A DNA stretch of 64,000 bases from Francisella frigiditurris (GTDB lineage: Bacteria; Pseudomonadota; Gammaproteobacteria; Francisellales; Francisellaceae): contig NZ_CP009654.1 of the NCBI RefSeq assembly GCF_001880225.1, positions 496,001 to 560,000 on the forward strand, written 5' to 3'. Positions 51,585 through 62,406 of the stretch are shown one piece after another. Positions within the stretch are counted from its first letter, which is position 1. Every line of letters begins with the position of its first letter. Made by a program: the position numbers and the translations under genes. The notes under the pieces are model-generated. The model saw only the letters and a program-made list of their open reading frames with translations. It did not search any database and had not been told where the DNA came from.

Positions 51585-52763
51585 TTAAATAAAATATTCA
51601 GGGGCGCTAGGTCGCAAATTATATTGGCTTGATAACACTTTTGCATAGGCGCCAGTTGAGTATATTACTATTAAATCATTTCTGTTTGTTTCTGGTAGCT
51701 GTATATTCTTAGCTAAGATATCGCTAGATTCGCAAATAGGACCTACGACATGGTATTTATTTATTTTTTTATTCATGCTGAGCGATTCAATATGATGTTT
51801 TGCTTGATAAAGTGCTGGGCGAATTAACTCTGTCATTCCAGCATCAATTATTAAAAAATTAGTCAGGTGAGTCGTTTTGTTGAATAGTACACTAGAAACA
51901 ATTATTCCTGATTGGGCAACAAGAGACCTTCCGAGTTCAAAATGTATTTGGACATTGTCCTTAAATTTAAATCCTTTTACAAAAGTTCCAAAATAATTAT
52001 TAAAATCAACTATAGGGTTTTGATTTGGGTTTATGTAGTCTATTCCTAGTCCGCCACCAAAATTAATATGTTCAACTTTTATTCCAATATTAAGTAAAAT
52101 TTCAAAATGCTCATTGACTGTATTAGCTAATGACTCAAATACAGCCTTATCTAATATTTGGGAGCCGACATGATAATGTAAGCCAATAAATTTAATATTT
52201 TTAAGTTTTTCTAGTTGAGTTTGTAGAAACTCAGTAGTAGTTGAGAAAGATACACCAAATTTATCATCAAATTGTCCAGTACTGATATAATGGTGAGTTT
52301 TTGCGTCAATATTTGGATTTATTCGTATACAAATAGAAGCAATTTTATTTTTATCCTTAGCTCTCTCATTAATTACTTCGATTTCTTGGATAGATTCACA
52401 GTTGAAACTAAAAATATCCTTTTCTAAAGCAATATCTATTTCTTGGTTGGTCTTGCCAACTCCTGCAAATACAATATTGCTAGGGGGGATTTTACTATCT
52501 AATGCTTGTAGTATTTCTCCGCTACTTACACAATCTATTCCCATGCCATATTCTTTTGCTAATTCTATTATTTTGGGATGAGTATTTGCCTTTATTGCGT
52601 AATGAATATACGCATTGTTAAACTTTTTATTTAAAGCCTTGGATGCAGCATGGAAAGTGTCTTTTAGGAGGGTTGTGTCATAGATGTAGCAAGGAGTATT
52701 TTTGTTATCTGATGTTATAAAGTCCTTTATGTATTTGTTGTCAAAGATTTTGTATTGAGTCAC
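51585..52763 (-). CDS. lysA: Diaminopimelate decarboxylase
   Basis: LysA decarboxylates meso-diaminopimelate to lysine. The 392-residue fold type III PLP enzyme shows the Schiff-base lysine in YIHYAIKANTHP and the GLHYHVGSQ His. It also has the phosphate-binding INFGGGLGIDY, FELGRSLVAQSGI, and the catalytic cysteine in GPICESSDILAK. It is slightly shorter than many LysA proteins, ending soon after GAYAKVLSSQYNLRPSAPEYF. No dapF or other lysine gene adjoins it. It diverges from the nuo operon. Confidence 0.92.
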   Translation of the reverse strand: MTQYKIFDNKYIKDFITSDNKNTPCYIYDTTLLKDTFHAASKALNKKFNNAYIHYAIKANTHPKIIELAKEYGMGIDCVSSGEILQALDSKIPPSNIVFAGVGKTNQEIDIALEKDIFSFNCESIQEIEVINERAKDKNKIASICIRINPNIDAKTHHYISTGQFDDKFGVSFSTTTEFLQTQLEKLKNIKFIGLHYHVGSQILDKAVFESLANTVNEHFEILLNIGIKVEHINFGGGLGIDYINPNQNPIVDFNNYFGTFVKGFKFKDNVQIHFELGRSLVAQSGIIVSSVLFNKTTHLTNFLIIDAGMTELIRPALYQAKHHIESLSMNKKINKYHVVGPICESSDILAKNIQLPETNRNDLIVIYSTGAYAKVLSSQYNLRPSAPEYFI

Positions 52764-52820
52764 TTTATAGTTTTAATTATATAATTTAATTGAAATTATT
52801 GTATTAGAAAAAAAAATAGT

Positions 52821-52881
52821 AGCAAGCTAGATTTTATCTATATATATTTTAAGCTTCCTAAGAAGCTTCTAGGTACTTGCT
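52821..52881 (+). promoter_or_regulatory. Hairpins in the nuo operon leader
   Basis: AAGCTTC (52851-52857) and GAAGCTT (52862-52868) form a perfect 7-bp hairpin with a CTAA loop. AGCAAG (52821-52826) and CTTGCT (52876-52881) can close an outer helix around it. The function, leader stabilisation or regulation, is unknown. Confidence 0.35.
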
Positions 52882-52971
52882 TTGGCGGCTTTTTATTTAC
52901 TACTAACTTTGTAGTTGGTTCCTAATTATGTTATCATTTGCGTATTAATTGTGTATATATTGATTTGGCTT

Positions 52972-53370
52972 ATGGCAAATAGTGTCTACGAGCAATTTGC
53001 TCCAATTTTAATTTTTCTAATTATTTCGGTAGCTATAGGTGTTGCATTCGCTATGATTGGTAAGATCTTGTCCATTATAGTTGGTGTTAATAAACCGAGT
53101 GAAAGCAAGGGAGAAACCTTTGAGTGTGGTTTCCCTACTTTTGGTGATGCAAGAGAAAAGTTGGATGTTAGATTTTATCTGGTGGCAGTTTTATTTTTAG
53201 TTCTTGATCTAGAATTGGCATTTATTATTCCATGGGGAATAAACATAAGAGCTAGCGTAGATTCTCCAGCTATTTCAAATGGTGCGTTCGTTGCAATGAT
53301 AATATTTTTAGTAGTTTTGTTTCTTGGTCTTATTTATGGCTGGAAAAAAGGAGCTTTGGAATGGGAGTAG
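52972..53370 (+). CDS. nuoA: NADH-quinone oxidoreductase subunit A
   Basis: NuoA is a three-helix membrane subunit of complex I. Starting at ATG 52972 the product has 132 residues: a first span, then the conserved loop [25 protein letters not shown], and two more spans ending [15 protein letters not shown]. The frame is open further upstream to a TTG at 52915, which would add a fourth hydrophobic segment not found in NuoA proteins, so I reject it. No clear ribosome binding site precedes 52972. The 3' end overlaps nuoB by ten bases. Confidence 0.88.
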   Translation: MANSVYEQFAPILIFLIISVAIGVAFAMIGKILSIIVGVNKPSESKGETFECGFPTFGDAREKLDVRFYLVAVLFLVLDLELAFIIPWGINIRASVDSPAISNGAFVAMIIFLVVLFLGLIYGWKKGALEWE

Positions 53371-53837
53371 GTGGCGAGAATAAGGGCTTTATTACGGCCA
53401 GTGCTGATGCTTTGATTAACTGGGTTAGAACAGGATCTTTATGGCCGGTTACAACTGGTTTGGCTTGTTGTGCAGTTGAGATGATGCACGCAGGAGCTTC
53501 GAGGTATGATTTAGATAGGTTTGGGGTTGTTTTTAGACCAAGTCCTAGGCAATCTGATGTATTGTTGGTGGCTGGGACTCTTTGTAATAAGATGGCTCCT
53601 GCATTGAGACAGGTGTATGATCAGATGCCTGATCCAAAATGGGTTATCTCTATGGGATCTTGTGCAAATGGTGGCGGATATTATCATTATTCTTATTCGG
53701 TTGTGAGAGGGTGCGACAGAATTATTCCTGTTGATATATATGTTCCAGGTTGTCCGCCAACAGCTGAAGCTCTAGTTTATGGAATTATTCAGCTTCAAAA
53801 TAAAATAATTCGAACCAATACTATAGCGAGGAAGTAA
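53361..53837 (+). CDS. nuoB: NADH-quinone oxidoreductase subunit B
   Basis: This 158-residue subunit holds cluster N2, the last iron-sulfur centre before quinone. The ligands are visible as the tandem cysteines in [15 protein letters not shown], then [19 protein letters not shown], and [31 protein letters not shown] is also typical. The ATG lies inside the end of nuoA with AAAGGAG upstream, so translation is coupled. The next gene starts two bases after the stop. Confidence 0.96.
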   Translation: MGVGGENKGFITASADALINWVRTGSLWPVTTGLACCAVEMMHAGASRYDLDRFGVVFRPSPRQSDVLLVAGTLCNKMAPALRQVYDQMPDPKWVISMGSCANGGGYYHYSYSVVRGCDRIIPVDIYVPGCPPTAEALVYGIIQLQNKIIRTNTIARK

Positions 53838-53839
53838 TT

Positions 53840-54484
53840 GTGAGTAATTCTTTGCAAACACATTTGGATAATATTTCTAACCTGTTTAAAGGTTGGGCAG
53901 TTTCTTGCTATATTGCAAATAAGGAAATAAATATCTCTATAAGTGATCAAAGAGATATTTATTTAGTGTTAGATGCTCTTAGGAAGAGATACTCTTTTGA
54001 GCAGTTAACTGATATTACGGCGGTTGATTATCTTACTTATGGTAAAGCCGATTGGGATACTGGTAATGTTGTTTCTCAAGCAGGATTTTCTAGGGGAAGA
54101 AAGCAAGCTACTAGAAATGCTGATGCGGACGATAGATTTGAGTTGATATATCAGTTATTGAGCTTTAAGAAGAATGTTCGTATAAGGGTTAAGTGTAAGC
54201 TTAAGAATGCTCAAATAATCTTGGTTGATTCTGTTTCTGATATTTGGCCTTCAGCGAATTGGGCGGAAAGAGAAGTTTATGATATGTTTGGTATCTACTT
54301 TAGGAATCACCCAGATTTAAGAAGAGTGCTTACAGATTACGGTTTTGTTGGACATCCTTTAAGAAAAGATTTTCCCCAAACAGGTTATGTTGAGATGAGG
54401 TATGATGAAAACCTAGGAAAGGTTGTTTATGAGCCTGTTGAAATAGATGATAGAGTAAACTCTCCTAGAGTTATTCGTAAATAA
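53840..54484 (+). CDS. nuoC: NADH-quinone oxidoreductase subunit C
   Basis: This 214-residue peripheral-arm subunit starts with GTG. The 30-kDa subunit signature is [32 protein letters not shown], with [19 protein letters not shown] following. NuoC and NuoD are separate here, unlike the E. coli fusion. An inserted charged segment ([16 protein letters not shown]) sits in the middle of the domain. The region helps form the hydrogenase-like core next to NuoB and NuoD. Confidence 0.94.
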   Translation: MSNSLQTHLDNISNLFKGWAVSCYIANKEINISISDQRDIYLVLDALRKRYSFEQLTDITAVDYLTYGKADWDTGNVVSQAGFSRGRKQATRNADADDRFELIYQLLSFKKNVRIRVKCKLKNAQIILVDSVSDIWPSANWAEREVYDMFGIYFRNHPDLRRVLTDYGFVGHPLRKDFPQTGYVEMRYDENLGKVVYEPVEIDDRVNSPRVIRK

Positions 54485-54500
54485 ATGTGGATTTTTGAGT

Positions 54501-55754
54501 ATGGCAGAATATAAGAATTACACGTTAAATTTTGGTCCAGTTCACCCTGCTGCTCATGGTGTATTGCGACTAATTTTGGAATTAGATGGGGAGATGGTTG
54601 TTAGGGCGGATCCTCATGTTGGTTTGTTACACAGGGGTACTGAAAAGTTAGCTGAATTTAAGCCGTATAATCAAAGTATTGGCTATATGGATAGGCTTGA
54701 TTATGTATCTATGATGTGTAATGAGCATTCATATGTCATGGCGATAGAAAAGCTTTTGGAAATAGAAGTTCCTGAAAGAGCCCAGTATATTAGAGTGATG
54801 TTTGCGGAGATGACAAGATTGTTGAACCATTTGTTATGGGTTGCAGCTTCTGGTCTAGATTTGGGCGCGATGACAATTTTCTTGTATGCATTTAGAGTTA
54901 GAGAAGATTTGTTTGATTGCTATGAGGCTGTTTCTGGTGCTCGTATGCATGCTACATATTTTAGACCTGGTGGAGTGTATAGGGATTTGCCAGTAGAAAT
55001 GCCTAAATATAAAGAAAGTAGATTTACAAGTAAGAGAAAGGCTAAGAAAATCAATAAGGCTAGGGAAGGCAGTATGCTTGATTTCTTAGATAACTTTGTT
55101 AAAGGTTTTGAAAAGTCTTTAGATGAGATAGATACTTTGCTGACTGATAATAGACTTTGGAAGCAGAGAACGGTTGATATAGGTACTGTTTCTGCAGAAA
55201 GAGCAAAAGCACTAGGCTTTTCTGGTCCGATGCTTAGAGGAAGTGGTGTTGCATGGGATTTAAGAAAGATGCAGCCATATGAAGTTTACGATAAATTAGA
55301 GTTTGATATACCTGTCGGAGCTACGGGTGATTGCTATGATAGATATCTTGTGAGAATGGCTGAAATGAGAGAATCTAATAAGATTATTAAGCAGTGTATC
55401 GATTGGTTGAGAGTGAATGAAGGAAGGGTTATTTCTGATAATTATAAGGTCGCTCCTCCGACTAGAGATGGTATGAAAAATAATATGGAAGAGCTTATTC
55501 ATCATTTTAAACTTTTTTCTGAAGGGTATTGTGTTCCAGAAGGAGAGGTTTATGTTGGTACAGAGCATCCAAAGGGTGAATTTGGTGTTTATTTGAAGTC
55601 TGATGGCGCTAATAAGCCATATAGACTTAAAATGAGAGCTCCAGGGTTTGCGCATATTAGTGCGATGGATGAGATGCTTTCTGGGCATATGTTGGCAGAT
55701 GCTCCAGCAATTATTGCGACACAAGATATTGTGTTTGGTGATATTGATAGATAG
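54501..55754 (+). CDS. nuoD: NADH-quinone oxidoreductase subunit D
   Basis: NuoD (417 residues from ATG 54501) forms the quinone-binding cavity. Motifs are [20 protein letters not shown] with the quinone-site His, [20 protein letters not shown], and the C-terminal [25 protein letters not shown] two codons upstream is possible but the ATG is preferred. About residues 170-195 include a basic stretch, [15 protein letters not shown]. The length matches stand-alone NuoD proteins. Confidence 0.96.
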   Translation: MAEYKNYTLNFGPVHPAAHGVLRLILELDGEMVVRADPHVGLLHRGTEKLAEFKPYNQSIGYMDRLDYVSMMCNEHSYVMAIEKLLEIEVPERAQYIRVMFAEMTRLLNHLLWVAASGLDLGAMTIFLYAFRVREDLFDCYEAVSGARMHATYFRPGGVYRDLPVEMPKYKESRFTSKRKAKKINKAREGSMLDFLDNFVKGFEKSLDEIDTLLTDNRLWKQRTVDIGTVSAERAKALGFSGPMLRGSGVAWDLRKMQPYEVYDKLEFDIPVGATGDCYDRYLVRMAEMRESNKIIKQCIDWLRVNEGRVISDNYKVAPPTRDGMKNNMEELIHHFKLFSEGYCVPEGEVYVGTEHPKGEFGVYLKSDGANKPYRLKMRAPGFAHISAMDEMLSGHMLADAPAIIATQDIVFGDIDR

Positions 55755-55768
55755 TTTGAGGATATAGA

Positions 55769-56257
55769 ATGTCTTTATTACAAATAGTTTCAGCAGCGGT
55801 CATTGAAGATATTGATAGGGTCGTTAGCAAATTCCCAGCGGATCAGAAGAGATCGGCAATAATAGAAAGTTTACATATTCTGCAAGATGAAAATGGTGGG
55901 TATCTTACAGATGAGTTACAAACTGCTTTAGCAGACTATCTTGGGGTCAGCAAGGTTGATGTTTATGAGGTTTCTACTTTTTATAGTATGTATTGCTTAG
56001 AGCCTGTAGGAAAACATAAGCTTAATGTTTGTACAAATGTATCTTGTATGCTAAATGGTGCTTATGAAATAGTTGAGCACATTGGAAATAAATTGGGTAT
56101 TAAGCCTGGTCAGACGACTAAAGATGGTAGAATAACTTTAAAAGAGGTTGAGTGCTTGGGTGCTTGTTGTGGTTCTCCTATGTTAGAGGTTGATAAAGTG
56201 TTTCATGAAAACCTTACTATAGAAAAGGTTGATAAGATAATAGATGGGCTGGAGTAG
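55769..56257 (+). CDS. nuoE: NADH-quinone oxidoreductase subunit E
   Basis: This 162-residue thioredoxin-fold subunit binds the [2Fe-2S] cluster N1a. Ligands are CTNVSC (C-x4-C) and [12 protein letters not shown] (C-x3-C). The N-terminal helical part contains [20 protein letters not shown] and [10 protein letters not shown], as in the family. It forms the NADH-dehydrogenase module with NuoF and NuoG. It starts 14 bases after nuoD; nuoF follows after two bases. Confidence 0.95.
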   Translation: MSLLQIVSAAVIEDIDRVVSKFPADQKRSAIIESLHILQDENGGYLTDELQTALADYLGVSKVDVYEVSTFYSMYCLEPVGKHKLNVCTNVSCMLNGAYEIVEHIGNKLGIKPGQTTKDGRITLKEVECLGACCGSPMLEVDKVFHENLTIEKVDKIIDGLE

Positions 56258-56259
56258 TT

Positions 56260-57534
56260 ATGGCTAATGAAGTTTGTTTTCGTACGCTACATTTAGATAA
56301 GCCATGGACTTTGGAGTCTTATTTATCTGTTGGTGGATACTCTTATTGGAATAGGATATTGAATGAAAGAATAGCTCCAGAAGTTATTATTGACGAGTTA
56401 AAAGCATCCGGTCTTCGTGGTCGAGGCGGTGCGGGATTTCCAGCTGGTTTGAAGTGGAGCTTTATGCCAAGAAGTGTTCCTGGTCAAAAATATGTTGTAT
56501 GTAATTCTGATGAAGGTGAGCCTGGAACATGTAAAGACAGAGAGATTTTAAGAAATAATCCTCATCAGCTGATAGAAGGTATGGCTATCGCTGGTTATGT
56601 TATGGGAGCCACGGCTGGATATAACTATATTAGAGGAGAGTTTTTTGAGCCTATAGAAAGGTTTGAGGATGCGTTGAGAGAGGTGTATCAGGCTGGTCTT
56701 TTAGGTTCTGATATTAAAAAGTCGGGTGTGACCTTTAATCTGTATTGTGCTGTTGGGGCTGGAGCTTATATTTGTGGTGAAGAAACAGCGCTTCTTAACT
56801 CTTTAGAAGGGAAGAAGGGACGTCCTAGATTTAAACCACCTTTTCCAGCTTTTAAAGGCTTGTATGATAGACCAACTAATATAAATAATACTGAAACTTA
56901 TGCTTCAGTTCCTCCTATTTTAGAAAATGGTGGTAAGTGGTTTAGTGAGTTAGGCACTGAGAAAAGTGGTGGAACTAAATTATTCTGTGTTTCTGGTCAT
57001 GTTAAGAAGCAAGGGGTTTTTGAAGTGGGCATGGGTATGCCATTTAAAGACTTGCTTGATATGTGTGGCGGAGTTAGAAATGGTAATAAGCTTAAAGCTG
57101 TTATTCCTGGTGGTAGCTCAAGTAAGATTCTAACAGGCGAAGAAATGTTGAATGTTACTATGGATTACGAATCAATAGCAGCAGCTGGCTCCATGCTAGG
57201 TTCTGGTGCTGTTGTAATCCTGGATGAGACTGTTTGTATGGTTAGGACTTTAGCTAGACTCGCAGATTTTTACTATGAGGAGTCTTGTGGTCAATGTACG
57301 CCTTGTAGAGAGGGAACTGGTTGGCTAGCTCGTACATTGCATAGAATTATTCATGGAGAAGGTAAGCCTGAAGATATTGATACTCTATTTAGAGTGGCTA
57401 CAAATATAGAAGGGAATACTATTTGTGGTTTAGGAGATGCTGCTGCGTGGCCTGTGCAGAGTTATATAGATAAGTTTAGACATGAATTTGTTTATATGAT
57501 TGAAAATGAAGGCAGAAGTATTGTAGATAAATAA
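56260..57534 (+). CDS. nuoF: NADH-quinone oxidoreductase subunit F
   Basis: NuoF (424 residues) binds NADH, FMN and cluster N3. The nucleotide-binding glycine loop is [19 protein letters not shown], with [19 protein letters not shown] and [15 protein letters not shown]. The N3 ligands are in [20 protein letters not shown] and [15 protein letters not shown]. It starts two bases after nuoE. Length and motifs are fully standard. Confidence 0.97.
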   Translation: MANEVCFRTLHLDKPWTLESYLSVGGYSYWNRILNERIAPEVIIDELKASGLRGRGGAGFPAGLKWSFMPRSVPGQKYVVCNSDEGEPGTCKDREILRNNPHQLIEGMAIAGYVMGATAGYNYIRGEFFEPIERFEDALREVYQAGLLGSDIKKSGVTFNLYCAVGAGAYICGEETALLNSLEGKKGRPRFKPPFPAFKGLYDRPTNINNTETYASVPPILENGGKWFSELGTEKSGGTKLFCVSGHVKKQGVFEVGMGMPFKDLLDMCGGVRNGNKLKAVIPGGSSSKILTGEEMLNVTMDYESIAAAGSMLGSGAVVILDETVCMVRTLARLADFYYEESCGQCTPCREGTGWLARTLHRIIHGEGKPEDIDTLFRVATNIEGNTICGLGDAAAWPVQSYIDKFRHEFVYMIENEGRSIVDK

Positions 57535-57551
57535 TTTGTTGGAGAAGTTTT

Positions 57552-59948
57552 GTGTCAGACAATAAAGAATCCAAAAAAGTTAATGTAGAGATAGATGGTA
57601 GAAGTTATCAAGCACTACCTAATCAGACTATAATTCAGATTGCAGATGCGAATGGTATATATATACCTAGATTTTGTTATCATAAAAAGCTTTCTGTGGC
57701 AGCTAACTGTCGTATGTGTTTGGTTGATGTTGAAGGTGCTAGAAGAGCATCACCAGCTTGCGCAACTCCAGTTATGGAGGGAATGAAAGTAAAAACAAGG
57801 TCTGAAAAAGCTTTGCAGATGCAAAAAGATGTTATGGAGTTTTTGCTTATAAATCATCCATTAGACTGCCCTATTTGTGATCAAGGTGGAGAGTGTGAGT
57901 TACAAGATATTGCTCTTGGCTACGGAAATACTACATCAGACTATAAAGAAACAAAAAGGGCTGTTGCAGATCCTGAGCTTGGTCCTTTGATATCTACTGA
58001 TATGACTAGATGTATTCTATGTACACGTTGTGTTAGATTTGGTGAAGAGGTCGCTGGTGTTAAAGAGCTTGGTGTTATGGGAAGAAGTGATCACTCTGAA
58101 ATTAGTACTTATATTTCTGGCGATATGGTTAATTCTGAATTATCTGGAAATGTTATAGACCTTTGCCCTGTTGGAGCTCTTACTTCTAAGCCTTTTAGAT
58201 TTAAGGCAAGAGCCTGGGAGCTTAAGCAGTATCCGGCTATATCAGCTGGAGATGGTGTGGCTACAGATTTGAGCGCGCACGTATATCAAAATAAATTAGT
58301 TAGAGTTGTGCCTAGAGAAGATGAGGCTGGAAATACATGGATAGCTGATAGAGATAGATTTGAGTATGCAGGACTTTATAGCGAAGATAGAATTCAGCAG
58401 CCGATGATTAAAAAATCAGGTGATTGGGTGCCTGTCTCTTGGGAAGAGGCTTTGGATTTTGTGAAAGTAGCTATTAGTCAAACAGTTGAAAAAGATGGCG
58501 CTGATAAAATAGCTGCTGTAATATCTGAGAGCTCTACTTCAGAAGAAATGTTTTTAACAAAAAAACTTTTGAAAGCTGTAGGCTCTGAAAATATAGATTC
58601 TCGAGTAAGAGAGAATGCTTCTAAAAAAGGAGTTTCATCTGGTATTGGACTGGATTGTTCATTAAAAGAAATTGAAAAGTCTGATTTTATATTTGTTCTA
58701 GGTTCAAACCTGAGAAAAGAATATCCATTAATAAATTATGGAGTAAAAGAAGCTGTTGAAAAAGGTGCTAAGGTAGTTGCTTGGAATATCTGTGATTATG
58801 AGTTTAATTACCCAGTTGCTCAAACAAAAATGGATCTGAGTGATGCGGGATATCTAACTCTTTGTTTACTTAAAGCCTTGCTTACTAGGGCTAATATTAG
58901 CTATAGCCATTTTGATTTAGATGATGTTTTAAGAAAAGTTGATCCTGCTGCAGAAGTAAGAAAAGTTGCAGATCAAATTTTAGAAGCAAATTCACCGAAA
59001 ATCCTTGTTGGGCAAGATATAGTTGGATCAAAAGAGTTTGGGTTTGTATCAATCATTATTTCTATGATAAGAGAAGTTATAAATATCAAAGGGGGATTCT
59101 TGCCAACAAATGTTAATTCGGTAGGCGCTGTCAGAACAGGAGTGGTCCCTGGTTTTAGTTGCGATACGGAGTTTTCTGTGAAAGAGTGTTTGAGTGGAAA
59201 TACAGATACAAAATTATTGTTATTATTTAATACTGAGCCTGCTAAAGATAGTGTTCTTGGTGAAGTTAAATTAAAAGAAGCTTTATCAAATATAGATATT
59301 GTAGTTTCATTTGGTGCTTATACAGATGAGTTGATAAAAGAGCAATCAGATATTATCATTCCTACTGCTTCACATTATGAAACTTCTGGTAGTTTTGTGG
59401 ATGCTTTTGGAAATATTAAGAAGTTCAGGCAAGTTGTAAAGCCTTATTCTGAAAATAAAGAGCTCTGGAGAATTCTAAGAGTTTTAGGCAATATGTTAGA
59501 TCTGAAAGGTTTCGAATATAATGAAATCTCAGAAGTCACTACAGATGCTTATAATAATCAGCAAGATAATAGTAGTGTTGAAATAGATTATAAAAAAGAA
59601 CTGAAAGAGTTGCCTTTGGAAGAAGCTAGAGATATAACCTTTGTTGCTACTAGTAGTATGTACGATAATACTAGCTTAATAAGAAGATCTAAACCTTTAC
59701 AGGAAACTCAAGATGCTAAAAGGTATTCTGGAGTAAGAATTTCTAGAACTTTAGCAGATAAGATTGGTTCTGATAATGAAGTTGGTAGAATCAAATTTTA
59801 TAATATAGAAAATTCAGTTGAATATGATTTTGTTGTAGATGATGCTCTTCATTCAAAGAATATAATGATTCCTAGAAAAAAAATGGAGCCATTTTTGTAT
59901 AGTGACAACAATATTAGTATAAGACTAGTTAACGATAAGGGAGAGTAG
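57552..59948 (+). CDS. nuoG: NADH-quinone oxidoreductase subunit G
   Basis: NuoG (798 residues, GTG start, GGAG ahead) carries electrons from NuoF. The N-terminal ferredoxin domain has N1b ligands in [18 protein letters not shown] and SPACATPV. The N5 His-Cys cluster is in [19 protein letters not shown], and N4 in [15 protein letters not shown] with [13 protein letters not shown]. The molybdopterin-oxidoreductase-like C-terminal part follows. The extra N7 cluster found in E. coli (C-x2-C-x3-C) is absent; the matching region around residues 230-240 has no cysteines. The C-terminal half is less conserved, as is usual. Confidence 0.94.
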   Translation: MSDNKESKKVNVEIDGRSYQALPNQTIIQIADANGIYIPRFCYHKKLSVAANCRMCLVDVEGARRASPACATPVMEGMKVKTRSEKALQMQKDVMEFLLINHPLDCPICDQGGECELQDIALGYGNTTSDYKETKRAVADPELGPLISTDMTRCILCTRCVRFGEEVAGVKELGVMGRSDHSEISTYISGDMVNSELSGNVIDLCPVGALTSKPFRFKARAWELKQYPAISAGDGVATDLSAHVYQNKLVRVVPREDEAGNTWIADRDRFEYAGLYSEDRIQQPMIKKSGDWVPVSWEEALDFVKVAISQTVEKDGADKIAAVISESSTSEEMFLTKKLLKAVGSENIDSRVRENASKKGVSSGIGLDCSLKEIEKSDFIFVLGSNLRKEYPLINYGVKEAVEKGAKVVAWNICDYEFNYPVAQTKMDLSDAGYLTLCLLKALLTRANISYSHFDLDDVLRKVDPAAEVRKVADQILEANSPKILVGQDIVGSKEFGFVSIIISMIREVINIKGGFLPTNVNSVGAVRTGVVPGFSCDTEFSVKECLSGNTDTKLLLLFNTEPAKDSVLGEVKLKEALSNIDIVVSFGAYTDELIKEQSDIIIPTASHYETSGSFVDAFGNIKKFRQVVKPYSENKELWRILRVLGNMLDLKGFEYNEISEVTTDAYNNQQDNSSVEIDYKKELKELPLEEARDITFVATSSMYDNTSLIRRSKPLQETQDAKRYSGVRISRTLADKIGSDNEVGRIKFYNIENSVEYDFVVDDALHSKNIMIPRKKMEPFLYSDNNISIRLVNDKGE

Positions 59949-59950
59949 GT

Positions 59951-60961
59951 ATGCTAGAGTATGTTTTATGGATTTCTCTTTATACTCTTCTTATAATCAT
60001 TCCTTTGATTTTAGTAGTTGCATACTATACGTATGCTGAGAGAAAAGTTATTGGATATATGCAAGATAGAATTGGTCCAAACAGAGTTGGCTCTTTTGGT
60101 TTGTTGCAACCGATAATTGATGCTTTAAAGCTTTTCTTAAAAGAGATAATTGTTCCTACAAAATCAAATAGATATTTATTTTTTGTTGCTCCAATATTAG
60201 CGTTTGCACCAGCATATGCTGCATGGGCAGTTATCCCATTTGCTAAAGGTGTGGTGGTTTCAGATATGAATCTTGGACTTCTTTATATATTAGCGATGAC
60301 ATCCTTTTCTGTATATGGAATAGTTATTGCTGGTTGGGCATCAAATAGTAAATACTCTTTATTTGGCGCACTGAGAGCTGGAGCGCAAGTTATTTCATAT
60401 GAGCTTTCTATGGGCTTTGCTATAGTAGGTGTTGTAATAGCTGCTGGATCTATGAGTATAACAGGAATAATAGAGTCACAAGCTGGAGGAATACTACATT
60501 GGTATTTTATACCTTTATTTCCTTTGTTTATTATATATTTTATTTCTGGTATTGCTGAAACAAATAGAGCCCCTTTTGACGTTGTTGAGGGAGAGTCTGA
60601 AATTGTTGCAGGGCCTCACATAGAGTATACAGGAGCTAGATTTGCTTTATTTTTCTTGGCAGAATATGCAAACATGATTTTAATTAGTATTTTGACTGCG
60701 ATAATGTTTTTAGGTGGCTGGAATTCTCCTTTTGAAGGAACAGCTCTTGAACACATATTTTCAATAGTACCTGGCGTAGTATGGTTATTTGGTAAAACTA
60801 GTGTGTTTATGTTTATGTTTTTATGGGTTAGAGCAACTTACCCTAGATATAGATATGACCAAATAATGAGACTTGGATGGAAAATATTTATTCCACTAAC
60901 ATTTGCTTGGGTTGTTGTAGTTGCTTGTATGGTAAGATTTAATGTAGGGCCTTGGTGGTAA
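59951..60961 (+). CDS. nuoH: NADH-quinone oxidoreductase subunit H
   Basis: This 336-residue membrane subunit has eight spans and connects the peripheral and membrane arms at the quinone channel. Diagnostic segments are [37 protein letters not shown], and the acidic loop [19 protein letters not shown]. Just after it the usual G-F-x-x-E-Y-S-G reads GPHIEYTG, a mild departure. [20 protein letters not shown] is also standard. The start lies two bases after nuoG. Confidence 0.96.
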   Translation: MLEYVLWISLYTLLIIIPLILVVAYYTYAERKVIGYMQDRIGPNRVGSFGLLQPIIDALKLFLKEIIVPTKSNRYLFFVAPILAFAPAYAAWAVIPFAKGVVVSDMNLGLLYILAMTSFSVYGIVIAGWASNSKYSLFGALRAGAQVISYELSMGFAIVGVVIAAGSMSITGIIESQAGGILHWYFIPLFPLFIIYFISGIAETNRAPFDVVEGESEIVAGPHIEYTGARFALFFLAEYANMILISILTAIMFLGGWNSPFEGTALEHIFSIVPGVVWLFGKTSVFMFMFLWVRATYPRYRYDQIMRLGWKIFIPLTFAWVVVVACMVRFNVGPWW

Positions 60962-60974
60962 AAAGGATAAAGAA

Positions 60975-61463
60975 ATGAGAAATGTTACAAGTTTTCTTAA
61001 AACATTTTTACTATGGGAGCTTTTGAAAGGGCTTACAGTTACGGGAAAACACTTTTTTACTAGAAAAGTTACTGTACAGTATCCAGATGAAAGAACTCCT
61101 GTCTCTAATAGATTTAGAGGTTTGCATGCTTTAAGACGATATGAAAATGGTGAAGAAAGATGTATTGCTTGTAAGCTTTGTGAGGTGGTTTGCCCAGCTT
61201 TAGCAATTACAATTAATTCAACTGAAAGGGAAGATGGTTCAAGAAGAACATCAAGTTATGAAATAGATTTATTTAAATGTATATTTTGTGGTTTTTGTGA
61301 GGAGTCTTGCCCGGTTGATTCTATTGTTGAGACAAATATTTTGGAATACCACTTTGAAGAAAGAGGTGAAAATATTATGACTAAAGCTAAGCTATTAGCA
61401 ATTGGTGATAAATATGAGTCTCAAATTGCTGCCGATAGATTGCAAGATAAAAATTTTAGATAG
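60975..61463 (+). CDS. nuoI: NADH-quinone oxidoreductase subunit I
   Basis: NuoI (162 residues) carries clusters N6a and N6b in two ferredoxin motifs, [18 protein letters not shown] and [20 protein letters not shown]. The N-terminal amphipathic region and [15 protein letters not shown] are typical. The C terminus has a short extension after the ferredoxin fold ([19 protein letters not shown]), common in proteobacterial NuoI. AAAAGG precedes the start, 13 bases after nuoH. Confidence 0.96.
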   Translation: MRNVTSFLKTFLLWELLKGLTVTGKHFFTRKVTVQYPDERTPVSNRFRGLHALRRYENGEERCIACKLCEVVCPALAITINSTEREDGSRRTSSYEIDLFKCIFCGFCEESCPVDSIVETNILEYHFEERGENIMTKAKLLAIGDKYESQIAADRLQDKNFR

Positions 61464-61474
61464 AGAGGTTACAA

Positions 61475-62089
61475 GTGATAGTTAATATTTTATTTTATAT
61501 ATTTGCATCTCTAGCTATTATTTCGGCTTTGGTATTGGTGCTAGGCAATAATCCAGTTAATTCTGTGATAGCTATGATCTCAACGTTTATTTTTTCAGCT
61601 GCAGTATGGATTACTTTTCAGCAAACATATTTAGCTTTACTTTTGATAGTTGTTTATGTTGGTGCCGTATTGGTTATGTTCTTATTTGTGGTATTCATGC
61701 TTGATTTACATGTTGAGAAGCAAGGAAGAGTTGGTAGATTTTTTTATGCGCTTTCAGCAATTATTGTATGTGCTATATTTGCAACAATAATAACTTATGC
61801 AGTGACCCAAGTCTTTTCTGGAGCAACTATGAAAGAGGGTATTGGAGGATTAAAAATAATAGGCTCTACAATGTTTAATGATAGTAATTTATACGTTTTT
61901 GAGCTTGTCGATTTTATACTTTTAGCTGCAGTGGTTGCAGCAGTTACTCTTACTTTAAGAAGTAAAAGAAAAGATAATAGATCAGTTAACCCTGTTGAGC
62001 AAATTAGAGTTAGAGCTAAGGATCGTTTAACTATGGTTAAAATAGGAACTGATAAAGAGCAAAAACAAGAGGGTGTGACTAATGAATAG
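61475..62089 (+). CDS. nuoJ: NADH-quinone oxidoreductase subunit J
   Basis: This 204-residue membrane subunit with five spans starts with GTG, with AGAGAGG upstream. The conserved third helix with its pi-bulge region is visible as [22 protein letters not shown]. Other spans are near residues 5-20, 28-47, 90-115 and 145-160. The C terminus is a charged cytoplasmic tail, and its last bases overlap the nuoK start by eight bases, so translation is coupled. Confidence 0.94.
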   Translation: MIVNILFYIFASLAIISALVLVLGNNPVNSVIAMISTFIFSAAVWITFQQTYLALLLIVVYVGAVLVMFLFVVFMLDLHVEKQGRVGRFFYALSAIIVCAIFATIITYAVTQVFSGATMKEGIGGLKIIGSTMFNDSNLYVFELVDFILLAAVVAAVTLTLRSKRKDNRSVNPVEQIRVRAKDRLTMVKIGTDKEQKQEGVTNE

Positions 62090-62399
62090 CATTACAATCC
62101 CAGTTACTCATGGATTAATTTTTAGTACAATACTTTTTGTTATAAGTGTTGCTGGAATTATTATAAATAGAAGAAATATTCTAATTCTCTTAATGTCTAT
62201 TGAGCTTATGCTTTTAGCTGTAAATACAAATTTTTTGATATTTGCTAATATGCATCAACAGGCTATGGGTGGAGTTTTTGTTTTCTTCATATTGGCGGTG
62301 GCAGCAGCTGAAACGGCTATAGGTCTTGCTATTGTGGTAGCAATCTCGCGTAAGAGAAAAACTATTGATTTGAGTAAACTTAATACATTGAAAGGTTAG
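62082..62399 (+). CDS. nuoK: NADH-quinone oxidoreductase subunit K
   Basis: This 105-residue subunit has three spans and resembles MrpC. The two membrane glutamates of the proton path are in [12 protein letters not shown] and [17 protein letters not shown]. The start overlaps the end of nuoJ and is followed after seven bases by nuoL. Length is close to the family norm (about 100). Confidence 0.96.
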   Translation: MNSITIPVTHGLIFSTILFVISVAGIIINRRNILILLMSIELMLLAVNTNFLIFANMHQQAMGGVFVFFILAVAAAETAIGLAIVVAISRKRKTIDLSKLNTLKG

Positions 62400-62406
62400 G
62401 CAGGCA

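Noticed and set aside
52915-52971. Upstream TTG-initiated extension of nuoA
   Set aside because: It would add a hydrophobic segment not found in NuoA proteins and has no ribosome binding site; the ATG at 52972 gives the standard three-span protein.
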